Below, piece by piece: positions 12,301 through 23,420 of a DNA stretch of 64,000 nucleotides. The notes below the pieces were generated by a model. It was not told where the DNA came from, did not search any database, and saw only the letters and a program-made list of their open reading frames with translations. Position 1 is the first letter of the stretch, and the number at the start of each line of letters is the position of its first letter. Origin of the DNA: Trichoplusia ni. Its lineage: Eukaryota > Arthropoda > Insecta > Lepidoptera > Noctuidae. The translations under genes and the position numbers were made by a program. The stretch spans positions 15,083,657-15,147,656 of the forward strand of contig NC_039482.1 of the NCBI RefSeq assembly GCF_003590095.1, read 5' to 3'.

Positions 12301-15300
12301 ACTTAAAATGAGGAATTCTAACAATGTGGATAGGTTGCTTTACGAAGTAATCTGTAATCTCTGATTGAAAATTTAACTCTCCAGGATTATCTTGCAATGC
12401 CACAATTGCTAGGACACTATTTATGCCTTGTTCTCAAGATATCAATAGTACCTTGATCAGAAATAACGGGCTTTCGTCAGGCGAGGGTTGGACGCGAAGT
12501 CGCATTTTGTCTGGGGCTAGTTAGATGTTTGAGATCACTGTAAGTACATCAGGTGACCGAGGGCTCGGGAGTCGGGGCACCGCCATGTGCTAGTGAGTCC
12601 ACACGCGGAGCACTACAGGCCGCGCGTTGTCGCGTCCGCAAGCCATTTAGATATGATATCTATCAAGGATTAAACGAGTGATTAGCTCCTACAAATGTGT
12701 TTTATTACATTTATCGCTGTTTACAAGTTTCTGTTATTCCATACCATTATACATACACAAGGAAATATTATGTTAAGGTAAAATATTCAAAAACTGTTTA
12801 ATCTGCTTTATATAAATAATAATGACGCGTGTTACAACACTACAAAGAGTAACGCGTGTGTCGCGGCGGAGTTTACTTCAGTGCGCAGTTACACATATTT
12901 TATTACTTGCAGTCGGACAGAAAGCTTGCTTGTCTCAGATATTTAAAATTGCAGAATCGCATATTTATAAATGCAAGCTAATGGCTCATGAGTTCATGAC
13001 ACACAGAAGACACGTACGCACCTAGGTTTATAAAATCTTTATGCACGAGCGATTTATTAGCCATCAAAATAATTGTACATTTATGGTATTGACAGTTACT
13101 GTCCGTACTGAAATTTCAATGATTGTGTTGCCAAAGTTGTTACAAGAATACGAATAAGGCCAATTGAATCCAATTGCCATTCTTTCATCGATCATTGTAA
13201 ATAGTAGAATCGGAGCCTTGTGTTTGACCCTTGCATAGGATAAACGTTTGTTAACAGACGAACCGATTCACATACTAAGAGCTAGATGTCCTGTACCAAA
13301 CATAAGAGGTTGCTGACAAATGATTAGCACGCACAAGCACCTACGTTGTATATATTAATACTTTATGAACAAAAATGTAGCGACGGCACAAGCAAGAAAA
13401 CAGTATCTGATAGTCGGTCAGGGGCGCCTCTAATAATGTTGCTGCTGTACTCTTGTCATTCAACGAACATTTAACGTTATTCTTTTACGGAACATTAATG
13501 AACGATTGGACAGAAGGTTTGTAATAGGATTCTGTTGGCAACCTTCGGGTAGGAAACCTTAAAAAACAATATACGATCGTATGTACAACTTTACTTGTGA
13601 TTGAAGTTGGTAAAATATTGATCGTGATTTGAAACTCTTCACTGGTAGACTTAAGGCTGTTCACAAGGCCCCGCGCGACACGTGCGCTGCACGCGCGGCG
13701 CGAGGCGCGCACGTGTCTGCGCCGCGCGAACCACGTAATCTGCACCGCGGACATGTTACACTTTACTTTCATTGCGGCCTGCACTGCTCAACTAAGGATA
13801 TTTAGGACTAGCTGTTATACTGCACACTGTACTTTTAACGAATAACGTAGTTATTTTGTTAAGGATTAAAACCACGTTCAGAAAATAGCAATATTTACGA
13901 GCGAGGTTACTAGTACAGCGCTGAAAGTTTGTCAATCTTGACTGATAACTACTCACCGTTAAACTGCTGTATACTAAATTAATTAACAAGAGTACAATGC
14001 TCTATTATCGTATCAGATGGTAGACTGAGAGTGAATCGCGTCGATATTGATCTAACTGGTAATAATGCATGTGATCGGTGCGATACTAGCGTAGTCCACC
14101 AACAACGTTACTTGTGCTCGTCCTGTGTCAGGGCCTCAGGGGCAGTCAGGGGTGACACACAGAGGGGCAGTGTTTGCTACTGCGACAACTGATCAGCGGA
14201 CTTACGGAGTTAGATGATCGATTGTTTATCAGCACTGCGCACTGAACGAGAGTTCTGTATTGTTTGCGTATTCATTAACTCTATAGGTTAATGAATACGC
14301 AATTAAACGCACTTATAAGTTGCAGTGATCGCGCTGTCAGCACTTATTATCCAGAACATATTTATGTAGATAGACTAATGTATTGTGTTGGTACGTGACA
14401 CTTGTATAAACGTACATGTTACGTGCTTATTTCACGGCTGCTTTGCTTGGATACATAGAATTGGTACAGTTCATTGGATATCTTCCGCAGCAAGAACCAG
14501 GAACACATTACCGCGAGGACAAATGTTGCAAGTTTAGCTGAGTCATGTATAAGAGATAGCTCGTAGCGCTAGGAACAGGATCGGCGCGTTAACGCGACAA
14601 GGTAGGTAGGTACGGCTGTCTGGCTGTCCCCCCGGTCGGCTCCGCTATCGATCCCGACCCGTCTGGTTCGCTCGCAGACTTGCACACTAGCGTGCAACGT
14701 GTACTCAAACATGTGCGGTGATGGGGCCTCTTATCGTTCCGATTGCGCATTTAATTTCTTTAAGCCTCATAATAATTGGTCAGCGACAGCATTCCGATGG
14801 CGGTCACAGTCGCGATAGTGTGACGTAGTCGTAGCCGCGATACGCGCTGTCTTGCCGCACGTTTTGTGTACATACATTAGATCGTATAACGCCTATTTTT
14901 AGGTTGTTATCACTGCACAGGTTTTAGTTTCATAAACATCAGTGTTCATTTTGTAAACATTAACGACGTTTGGGTTTGGGCTTGGATCGTCGCGGGACGT
15001 TGAAGAGTATGACTGAATGCATTATTTTGTAAACATACAATTACTAAAAAGCCAACATTTGTAAAATGGGTTTGAGTTTTGGGAGAAGTGGAAGGGAGGT
15101 AAACGATGATTTAAGAATGCTATGTTAGTAACAAAATGATTAGAAGTTGGTTGTATAGTGACTGGTTGCAGTGCGGGCAGCGGGCATGTACCGTCTGAGT
15201 AATCCAGCAAGATGGTGCTAACACGCGTGGCGTGAGGCGCTGGCGCTACAGGCCCACAGTGTGCGGCCCTGTTCCACTGCTATTGTTTCTAACGAAAACT

Positions 15301-18300
15301 AATTAGCACGCTTCGATTATCGGATGCCGTACAAGTGTGTGCATATGACGTTGATGAGCGCGACGTAGACCGCCTGTGGATCATTTACCGCCTGGGCCTC
15401 AAAACCGCTGAAACATAATACACGATGATACGCAACTGCGCGTGCGCATTTATTTGTATTAACTACTTGTGCTGTGCCTTGTGATTTACATACAATTTAT
15501 TCCTAGGTAATGAAAGTCAGTTCCTAGGTGTGTATTCACAAAGCTAGACGGTATCTAGGCCGTGGAAGTGCTGGTCGAGGGCTTCATAGTGGTACTCGCC
15601 ACTGACACCCACCTAGCAGTTGATCGCCCCGCGGCTTTAATACTGCTCTGCAGGGTCGAGACTATGAGGGAGAGTTGACCAGTAGCGTCTATCAGTTGAT
15701 CGACCTCCAGCCGACCATTCCTATAATGGAAACTCTTAAACTGTGTCGTCAAACAGGAAGCCTGCTGACTAACCAGCTCCAACGTGACTGAAAACACTGG
15801 TGATGTAGTCGTGCGACTTACTAACAATCGGGCTTGTTCCATACCGCGGTACTCAGTACTAGCGAGTAGCGACTGTTGTGTTGTGAGCGACTTCGTCTGC
15901 GTGGTTATGAAGATACGAGATAAGTATTTTTTTAATCGGTTAAATAGTTTTACATTTAGTTATCTTTTGATAGAACTTAAAAACTAATATTTCAATATAT
16001 GTATTGCAATGTCACCAAGCGGCCTCGCAACATCAATAATTATGATGATATATATCCTATTGACTCACTCAATAAATCAGGTATCTAACACTGAAAGACT
16101 TTATGGAATCGGGGCGTAGTTAATGATATTAGCGCATTCAAGCAATACTAATTCTTCAGCTTTATAATATTAGTTACCAAACGTGGCAAAACTTATCACC
16201 CATTTGACTCAAGAACAGCTCGATTCACTTCTTCAGTCGCGGAAGTGGCAAATGTCTTGCGACGTCTGCGAGGCGCCACGTGCCCCAGAAAGCTGTAGTG
16301 CTGCCGACGGTGACGACCCACCCGCAGGCTTGTACTTGAATCTCGTTACATTTACTCAACGCAATGTTAGAAGTCTTTGCTAGACCTTGGTCGCGGGCTG
16401 CCTCATCCTTCTCTGATACACACATTAGACAATACTTTACAATTCCCCGATAAGAATTAGTGACGCCTGCGCATTGGACTAGAAGCCTTAATTTGTAGCT
16501 AGACTTATACACAGATTACATTGGCATGTTTTCTAATAGCAGAAAGTATTAATTTTAGAAGATAGTTTGACTCCAACATCACTAGGGTAAACAATTCAAT
16601 ATGAATTGGTTTCAATATGGATGCGGTACTTGTACTTTACAGGAGTAGTTCGAGTGTCGCTATAGCGATGCTAGTCGTTGTCTGTCGCCGGTGGCGCGAT
16701 GGCGCGCCCGCCTGTTGCGGACTCACGCCGCCATTCCATCAATATTGTCATAAGAGCGCACGTGGTAACGGCCTAATAAAGACGCGGTCCGCAGTCGCGC
16801 GCATGGCGCGTGCGCATCCATTAGATGTAGCTTATGTAGCACATTCGGGATTTCTGTACAGTGGTAGATCGGAAACCTACAAACTAAATCATTTCCAACT
16901 CAGCATAAAGGCATGTATTGCTACGTAGAGGATGAATTAAATGATAGAAAAACGGGAGGTCTAACGTTTTTAGAAGGAACAGTATGAATACCGTTGAAGT
17001 AAGGATGTCGGACGAGTGCGCGTGTTGCGGTGGGGCGCGGCTGGCGGGGCGCGGGGGCGCGCATCATACATCACGTAGAGAGCAGCGCGCGCGGCGCTGA
17101 CACGGCCAACCAGAGCGGAACGTTGATAACCGCACCAGTGTTTTCGTGCCATTATACCATTTCCGACGCCGCGGCGCTGCTCCATGTGCTGCCGTCACAT
17201 CAGCTCCGACTACCGGCTGGACTCAACACTACTTATACACTCTTACGTTACTGTCTAGATACATTTTGATGATGTTGATGTAGTACAAAAGGACTGGTGA
17301 AATGAAAAATAATTATTCTGCATTTAATCCTAATAAGTTGATACTTATGAAATATTTTAAGACATGGGTTTAAAAATCTAATTTTGAAAGTAGCACATGA
17401 AATGCCAATAAGTTCTGTTCGTCGTGACAGTCTCGTTTCGTATCGTCATAACAATAACAATATAGAGGCAGTGAAATTAGACCCGGTGAGGCTCGCTGCG
17501 GGCCCTCGACGACACATTGAATATCAATCAGGGAGGTGCCAGTGACAAGCCGGGCCACTATCTGACGTACCAGAGCTATTCATTTTTTTTCATACATGTG
17601 ACTCTTTTTAACTGGACAGTCACGTCAATTTAATTACATTTTAGTTGTAGACATACACTGAATACTAATATTATTTGGTTGTGGAAATATGAAAAATATC
17701 CCTTTCTAAGCTGGTGGTATTTAAAGCAGGTAGTTTGTTGGTAAACTGTTACAAGCAATAGGAGGCTCTTTGTGTCAACCGACTCCTCTCTCTCCTACAA
17801 TATGTATAAAATAATTCAAATACCAAGGTCAAATCGGAATGCAAACCACTTTGATAAATGTCAACAGACGCCACGCGTCGCTGCGGTGTGAAACTAATTG
17901 CATGTTCAGCGAGTTGCAACTTAATGTTGCGGGCAGCTCGCTTGGGTGACACCTCTTACATTTGAGTGCACCACAACGGTTATAACTGACGACATGCTTG
18001 TAAGAGGGTGGTTTACTTTAGTTAGCTTAAGGCTGCAAGTGCACAAAAGGCAGGCTGTGGCGGCTGGAGGTGGCGGGTGACCTCGGGGCGAGCTCGGGGC
18101 TCCGGCCCGCGCCTGCTCATCTCGTTAGCCCGCATCACAGATTTTTAGTTTCGTACAGTCACTTAATTTCTGACAAAATATCTTTATTCATTTTGCAACT
18201 TGATTTTAATGCTGATCATTTATTCTAAATACCTTAGTAAAATTTATCAATTTGGCAGATTATGAGGGTAGTATATAGACATCATTTAGTACTTGTGCAC

Positions 18301-21300
18301 TGGCATCCATTACATTGTGTTCGGTAACAAATTCAAACGAAGTTGGAGTTGCATGTTGTCGCAGATAATGCACTCCATTTCAGTAAGAAGAGACGTTCAG
18401 ATGTATTTCTATCGACTATATTTGAGGCAATGGTATACAAATTAAACGTCCCGAGCAGATCAGCGAGGCGGGCTCGCCGCGGCGCTGCGCCGGCGCATCG
18501 TTACGCTCTCACACCGTGCTGTGGGAACGCACTTTTTTGGCAACCAATCTCTATTGTCGTACCGTTCCGCAGATGCGTTTTTGTTACACTTGGAAAGCAC
18601 ACATATTAGTATAATTGCTAATTATTAAACCCGTTTCCTCAATAAAAGTGTGAATCGTGCCTTCAAGAGCTGGAGATGTGCTAATACCTATTTCACACAG
18701 TATCGGAGTCCATAGTATCCTGGTACTCACTATGTCTGAACAGCGTGAGTCTATTTGTCTTTAATGGTATAGCAGACATGACCTATTTGGGGTGCACAGG
18801 TCGCCAGGGTCTGCCAGTCTACTCCTCGTATTAATCATGGACCTGACATTGAAATTAGAATTGCAATCATGATTAGCCTTACATGCTACCGGATGGAGTA
18901 GTCGCTCGTCCCCGTAAAACGTAAATATCCATAATGGAAAGAGTAAAAGTTTGAAACTAGATAAACTCGTTTGTAACCCATTTAACTCGATTTCATTCAT
19001 TTGTAAGCATCTTTGGCTAATAATACACTGTTCGAAAGTAAACATCACCATGATAATACTTAGGAGTAGCAGACGCTAGTCACAATATTGCGATTATCAA
19101 CTCTCAATACCGTGCTATAAGAGTAGAGCTTTTCGTGATTCAACTGTTTGTATGCGAGCAGCGCATTGTTAGAACATTGGAAAGCAATAAAGTTACGTGT
19201 TGTTACGAAGCAACCGGTCGCTCATCCATAGTAACGAGCTTTGACCGCGCGGCCTCGCAGTGAAAGCCTGTGTGGCCGGCCCGAATATTAGTGGTCAGCG
19301 ATCGCCTAAACTCCATACCATTCGTCAAATGTATCGCCAATGTCTATTTGAATAAATTTATAATGAGCTTCTGCTATGTGTATAGAGTATGACGACCGGG
19401 GGCCTCGTTAACATTCCGCGCTGGTGATGCGCCGCGCAGGGCACTTTCCAGCGGACACGATCTTGACGAAATCGAGAGTGGCATTCGATTCGGGCATCGG
19501 ACGATCGCGGCCGCTGGTTTCACTCGAGCGATAACTGCGTCTTTGGACTACGGCACTCCCACACAACGCACTATCCTACGCTATCACTTTCACCGTTTGT
19601 AGAAAATAATTAAAATATTTGCATATGAAATGTTGCGTAATAAACTAACGGTTTCGCAATAACTTTGGTGAACAAAACTCGTCAAACGAAATCTTTTTAA
19701 GGCCCGGTGCGAACCGAGTGATCCGCGTAATGGACGCAGCTCGAGCGTGCGATATTGATCAGGATCATTAGGTAGGCGACAGATTGGATGCGGTCAAATG
19801 TGAAATTGTTACTTTCAGTAAACGCTACTTGAAGTATATTTATAATCAAATAAGAAAAGAACGGCTCAGGTTTGTTTAAGGAGTGGGCCACCGATCACCG
19901 CATGTTAGTGTTACAGCTTCCTAACAATCATGCCGTCAATACGTCTGACATTCGTGACCAGTCTGTCACTCTGATTGCCATTCAAACCGTCATCGCGGCC
20001 GTACAGTTATGGCACTTGTCAAGACGTAGTAAATAATCTTGAAAAATAGGAAATTGGTTATTTTGTCTATAATTAATTAAACAACATTATCGTCCGCAAA
20101 GATAATACCGGAATGTGATACTTGACGTAATTACGTTTACATGTGTACATAACTTGATAAGAGAATGTTCGATTATGCTGTAAGACATGATTTCCTGAAA
20201 TAATAAATATTGAATAATTACGTGAAGTTGACTAACCTTGATTCTGTTCCGTCTGCTGGCTCGCAGGATGATGCCGTCGTTCTCGATGTAGTCGGGTACC
20301 TCCTTGCGGTTGGAGAAGTTGAACACGACGGAGGTGGAGGCGGGCGGGGGCGCGCGCGGGCGCCGCGCTGCCGAGGGGCTGCCGCTGCCGGGCCGCGCCC
20401 ACGCTGCGCCGCCGCCGCTTTCGCGCTTCTCGCCGCTCTGGCTCTCACAGACTTTCTTCTCTCCAGAGCCGCTCCAGGCGCGCTCGATCCCAGCTGCGCC
20501 TATTCGCGACACGGCTGGCTTGGCTTCCGACGGACGCTCAGTGGCCACGTGCCCATTTACTAATGGCACGGTGACAGCGTCTAGTTTCGGCTTTGCCTTC
20601 GGTTCCGGACCGAGACTACATTCCAGCGGCGCCGGTTCCGAAGGGCTGAGCGGCCGCGTGCACTCGGGTGGCGAGCGCGGGATGGGCTCCACGAGTGCTG
20701 CCGGCGGGGGCTCCCGTCTCTCGGTGCGTCCTGGAGGAGTTTGATCACATTCCGTCGGTGGCGGCGAAGCCGATGCCAGTCTAGTATGTTCGGGGGTCTT
20801 TTCTTCTGCATCCTCTAGTGTTTCGTCGCTTGAAACGTCAGCAGCACGCGCCGGCATGGGTCGAATTACACCTACGCGACGTGCTTTCCCAAGAAGGACT
20901 TGGTTGGTAGCCGCTAGAGGTGGCAAATGAGAAGCGGCTCGGGGGGCTTCAAACGCGTAGCGTACAGTAAGCCCGGCACGAGCGATACCGTCCAGAGCAG
21001 CGCGCGACACTTGACGAGCTCCTGCCGGTTCCGTGGTTTCCACCTCCTCATTTGGTATCGGCGTGGCCGGCACTGGTGTCATTGTTTCTGAGAGCGGAAG
21101 AGGACTCGGCGACCGAGGGCTGAGCGGCGGCGCCTCTAATAAGTCGTGAGGTTCCGGTGTTGAGGTACGAGGGCCTTCAAAACCTCGCAGGACGGCAGAT
21201 ACGCGAGCCGCCGGTGCTGCGCGACGCGTAGGAGCACTCTCAAATTTACGTAGGGTGGAGCGGACCACATCTGGAGGAGGCCGTTCAGTCTCTCGAAGCA

Positions 21301-22662
21301 ATGGGGTTGGGCGGCGAGGAGGGCGCGCGGCTCGCGGCTGTGGCGGAGGGCGCGGCGCCAGCGGCGGCGGCGGAGGAGAGGGCGACGGCGCTCGCGGCTC
21401 ATCTCGTGTGTCCAAGCGGCTGAGGGCGTCCACGGAACGAGCACGCTTGACGGAGTCTCGTCGTGTGGCGGACGCGAGCGGAGCAGGCGGCACTGCTACG
21501 GACGCCGGGCGGGGAGGGCGCGGGTGCGAGCGGGACGCGGGCGCGGGCGGCGGCCGCTCGTCCAGCAGGTGCTCCAGCGATGCGGCGCGCCGAAGCACAG
21601 ATGGGCGGCGACGTGGCGCGTCACGAAGCGCCAGACTAAGATACCGCGATTTAAGTCTTTTGACTATGCCTGGTCCATAGCGCAGTTCCTCGTCTTCATC
21701 ATCGTGTTGCGGCTGAGGCGGCGGCGGCGGCGGCGGCTGCGGCGGCGGTTGCGTGGGCCGCGTGCGCGCCGCGCGTCGCTGCAGCAGCTCGCGCTTCCAC
21801 TGCGGCAGCGATCCGTTCGACATTCCTGAGACACAAACACAAGAACCAACTTTGTACACATTTATAGCTTTACAGGCAACATGAAAGGATACATACATGA
21901 TAAAAATTATATGCTTAACTATCTTCCCAGCAGCTAAAATATGTATATAGAAAATAAATTATAAGAAGAAACAATTGTCCATTGCAAGCAGGCGACAAAA
22001 ATAAAAGATCCTACAGCAATGAGAAGAGATCAGTGCCGGAGTACAACCCAGAGCATGTGTACCACGGATAAACACTTAAAATTATGTTAGGACTGTTAGT
22101 TGAATGGAATCATTTTATTGGGTCAATAATAGTTGTATAGATGATACTTATGAAAACTCAACACAAAATGCAAGTTATTAGGTCAGCAGTAACAGGTAAT
22201 TGTGTGTTGTGAGTTGGCTACAAAACACTCTCTTTTGTTAAGCAGTTGTTACTAATGAAATGTGGCAAATGAATAAGGTGACAAATGTGAAATCACATAT
22301 ATTTTGAGTTTTGAGTGAGACATTATGTGTTATGTTATCAGTGAGCCACCGAGTTGTTTTGAAACTTTAAACTTATTGTGCTTACTTGATGACACATAAT
22401 AATGGGTTTTCTGGGTAATGAGTCAAAAGAAAAGGTAGCTTAAAAATGTAAACAAGCATATGTAAAAAACATATTCCTCCGTACTCACATAAAACCCTAC
22501 AGGTTACAGGAAACTAAGAATGATTAACATACACAACAAGCAATGAGCACAAAATTAACATCACAAGCCCTAACCTAGCTGAGTGAGGCATGTGTTAGTA
22601 GAACAGTGACATCAACACTCACCAAAGTCCTGAGAGGACTCCAGGATGGTTTCCACCATCAT
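3184..22662 (-). CDS. Taperin/phostensin-like protein (six coding exons, 765 aa)
   Basis: Coding exons in transcript order are 22662-22623, 21825-20237, 8475-8293, 7259-7031, 3776-3696 and 3359-3184. They total 2298 bases with every junction in phase and a final TAG. The N-terminus is MMVETILESSQDFG, followed by PQWKRELLQRR at 21-31, a polyproline run (about 40-53), an acidic DDEDEE patch, and YGPGIVKRLKSRYLSLALR. Most of exon 2 is Pro/Ser/Arg-rich and probably disordered. Conserved-looking blocks follow: VVFNFSNRKEVPDYIENDG (513-531), VRFVNDNVLINGRSSM (578-593), LKLQFDDSLTRTFEYPSE (605-622) and LSRYTPHKT (685-693). The tail is Gly/Ala/Pro-rich and ends HTTDLLF. The N-terminal WKR(E/Q)LL-type motif and the spaced C-terminal blocks recall vertebrate taperin and phostensin, which bind protein phosphatase 1 and actin-rich structures. 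VRF could be an RVxF-like PP1 docking site. The family name is from memory; the exon structure is strong, the function inferred. Confidence 0.68.
3696..3776 (-). CDS. Fifth coding exon, taperin/phostensin-like gene
   Basis: 81 bases between TTTCCCGCAG| and GACC|GTGAGT. Two bases complete the Ser codon from the previous exon and one C is passed on. It encodes SSAALSRYTPHKTAAAAF and QLGVTRRAD. The SRYTP block resembles a C-terminal motif I associate with phostensin/taperin proteins. Confidence 0.82.
3940..4130 (+). mobile_element. tRNA-derived SINE (noctuid HaSE-like)
   Basis: Starts GCACGGATAGCCGAGTGA, a pol III box A, followed by a degenerate box B (GGGTTTGATCCCC) and the 'AGTGATCCA' segment typical of tRNA-derived moth SINEs. 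The 3' limit is approximate. A second member lies at 39784. Confidence 0.7.
4270..4476 (+). mobile_element. Degraded copy of the 'GTTGGGGTCGGCT' repeat family
   Basis: This is the reverse complement of parts of the elements at 9247 and 49816. It shares GGGGTATCGTGTTGCC, GAGGTCAGATAGGCAG, GTTAGACTGGAAGCCGACCC and the AGTTAGGAAAAAGG end, followed by GATGATGAT. The middle is shortened. Confidence 0.7.
5301..5313 (+). repeat. Poly-G run (13)
   Basis: Uninterrupted G tract in intron 4 of the - strand gene; length may be unreliable in the assembly. Confidence 0.8.
7031..7259 (-). CDS. Fourth coding exon, taperin/phostensin-like gene
   Basis: Acceptor CTTGTACAG|CTGAAA, donor CATATAT|GTAAGT, 229 bases, leaving one base over. 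It encodes LKLQFDDSLTRTFEYPSE, then TSLCEE and a long Gly/Pro/Ala low-complexity segment from a GGCCGGGGCC-like simple repeat, then PQLAESPLHAPLAANTHI. Confidence 0.82.
7260..8292 (-). other. Intron 3 of the taperin/phostensin-like gene
   Basis: About 1 kb, AT-rich except for a GC-rich block at 7640-7730 and another near 8100-8140. No exon or recognisable repeat seen. Confidence 0.65.
8293..8475 (-). CDS. Third coding exon, taperin/phostensin-like gene
   Basis: Exactly 61 codons, phase 0 at both ends, with acceptor TGTTTCCAG|GCGGGC and donor GCC AAG|GTGCCC. It starts AGEPGVVVLRGEA, continues through an acidic DSDSDCELDG stretch, then VRFVNDNVLINGRSSM, and ends DRDRIAK. The VRF element is the best candidate for phosphatase docking in this protein. 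Confidence 0.8.
9247..9597 (-). mobile_element. Interspersed repeat, 'GTTGGGGTCGGCT' family (SINE-like)
   Basis: About 350 bases, from CCCAACTATGTTGGGGTCGG to CTTAGCCACGAGCTCCT. A highly similar copy lies at 49816-50166 in the same orientation, and a partial reverse copy at 4270. The family is common in moths and non-coding. Strand is assigned so that the AAAAAG(C/G)-GATGAT-type end is 3'. Confidence 0.75.
10354..10547 (+). mobile_element. 'TTTGCCCGCGACTTCG' repeat (non-autonomous element)
   Basis: Starts ACTAGTTTTTGCCCGCGACT, contains TCCATTCAGTAGTTTTTACG and AACAAACATCCATACATCC, and ends TATAATAGTAGTAGGATT. This layout recurs thousands of times in moth genomes. Related copies here are at 25879, 26066, 29244, 37081, 49351 and 62203. 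Confidence 0.7.
14264..14302. repeat. Perfect 16-bp palindrome with 7-base loop
   Basis: TTGCGTATTCATTAAC / GTTAATGAATACGCAA separated by TCTATAG, within intron 2 of the - strand gene. Each arm contains an ATTA core. Confidence 0.85.
20237..21825 (-). CDS. Large second coding exon, taperin/phostensin-like gene
   Basis: Acceptor TTTGTGTCTCAG|GAATGTCG and donor ATC AAG|GTTAGT. It encodes residues 14-543: PQWKRELLQRR, polyproline, the YGPGIVKRLKSRYLSLALR block, a long Pro/Arg/Ser-rich region, then VVFNFSNRKEVPDYIENDG and RNRIK. A second ATG (MSNGSLP) two bases into the exon could act as an alternative start if the first coding exon is skipped. Confidence 0.85.
21826..22622 (-). other. Intron 1 of the coding region, taperin/phostensin-like gene
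   Basis: 797 bases, GTGAGT donor to TCTCAG acceptor. AT-rich, nothing else recognised. Confidence 0.7.
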
Positions 22663-22691
22663 CTTGTGTCGGCCGCACCAATCTTAAGCAA
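22623..22691 (-). CDS. First coding exon (start codon), taperin/phostensin-like gene
   Basis: A strong acceptor (TTTTTATTCAG|TTGC) opens the exon and GAC TTT G|GTGAGT closes it. An in-frame TAA just after the acceptor rules out upstream coding in this frame, so the ATG at 22662-22660 is the start (MMVETILESSQDF plus one base). The one leftover base joins GA at 21825 to make a Gly codon. Confidence 0.75.
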
Positions 22692-23295
22692 CTGAATAAA
22701 AATGCAAAATAAAATCACCAATAAGCTTCACACACACAAAACCTATTTCACTTGTGATGCTTACTCTCTGATCATTTTCATGCATAACTTTTGCCTATAA
22801 CCTTTTTATTTCAATTTCAGTTTAAATAATAATTTATAATACCTACATATTATCTGAAATGACTAATGTGAATCAATGCTTTTATAAAACTGATTCATCC
22901 TACCACAAAGAAGGGCACAAGTTGTATTTTAGTTGAATCCAGCCTTAAGCTTGATAGCCACTTCAATAAATTAGTACTGCGATGGATGTTGATCACAATA
23001 CACTTGATAGTAATCAGTGATAAGGTATAATAGCACGGTGGCGTTGAGAGCACGTAGCCAACGTCGTTGACCCCGCGGCCCGCGCTCTAACTAGCGTCTC
23101 GTCTAACTGTAGTTATTGCCTCGTTACACCAGGTAAGGCGTTTAAACGCAATCATCAAGTGATTTTTGAATGGCACGCGCAGGCTCGCGAGCCGCCCGCT
23201 CCGTACTGCCTCTACGTCCGAAAACAATAGCTTCGACAATCGCCAGCCGGTGCATTCCATTTCCCCATACTTCAAATAACTCGATCGATTCTTAC

Positions 23296-23420
23296 CTGCT
23301 AAAAATCCATTGACGTATACCAGACGCACTTTTGATCCAGCTTGTAATTAAGAAAACTTGTCACTCTAACCACGGCGACATTTACGTAAAGTAGATTCTA
23401 CTAATTCGTACACACTAGTA
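23296..23420 (-). promoter_or_regulatory. Candidate 5' UTR exon / promoter-proximal region of the taperin/phostensin-like gene
   Basis: A donor TTAGCAG|GTAAGA (exon edge at 23296) lies 604 bases upstream of the first coding exon, on the same strand, with GC-rich sequence at 23040-23230 beside it. No ATG opens the frame into the donor, so it would be non-coding. The transcription start was not located; the upper bound given is arbitrary. Confidence 0.3.

Larger units (their letters stand above)
8476..20236 (-). other. 11.8-kb intron 2 of the taperin/phostensin-like gene
   Basis: Contains two repeat insertions (9247, 10354), a perfect palindrome (14264-14302) and GC-rich islands near 10690-10800, 11390-11550, 13665-13760, 16690-16830, 17010-17110 and 18050-18130. 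No ORF here is flanked by splice sites in a phase that fits the gene. The length and island pattern fit an intron that also holds regulatory DNA, but that is inference. Confidence 0.6.

Noticed and set aside
16183..16383. 66-codon frame with LTQEQLDSLLQSRKW, reminiscent of retroelement Gag starts
   Set aside because: It has no ATG, no recognisable downstream Gag or Pol sequence and no second copy in the window; the resemblance is too weak to annotate.
20210..21898. Several 76-146-codon ORFs on both strands over the large - strand exon
   Set aside because: They are shadows of the GC-rich coding exon 20237-21825 in other frames.
23087..23329. 80-codon ORF starting upstream of the - strand gene
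   Set aside because: The start is GTG, not ATG, and the frame runs across a good GTAAGA donor; only the donor was kept as a possible 5' UTR exon edge.
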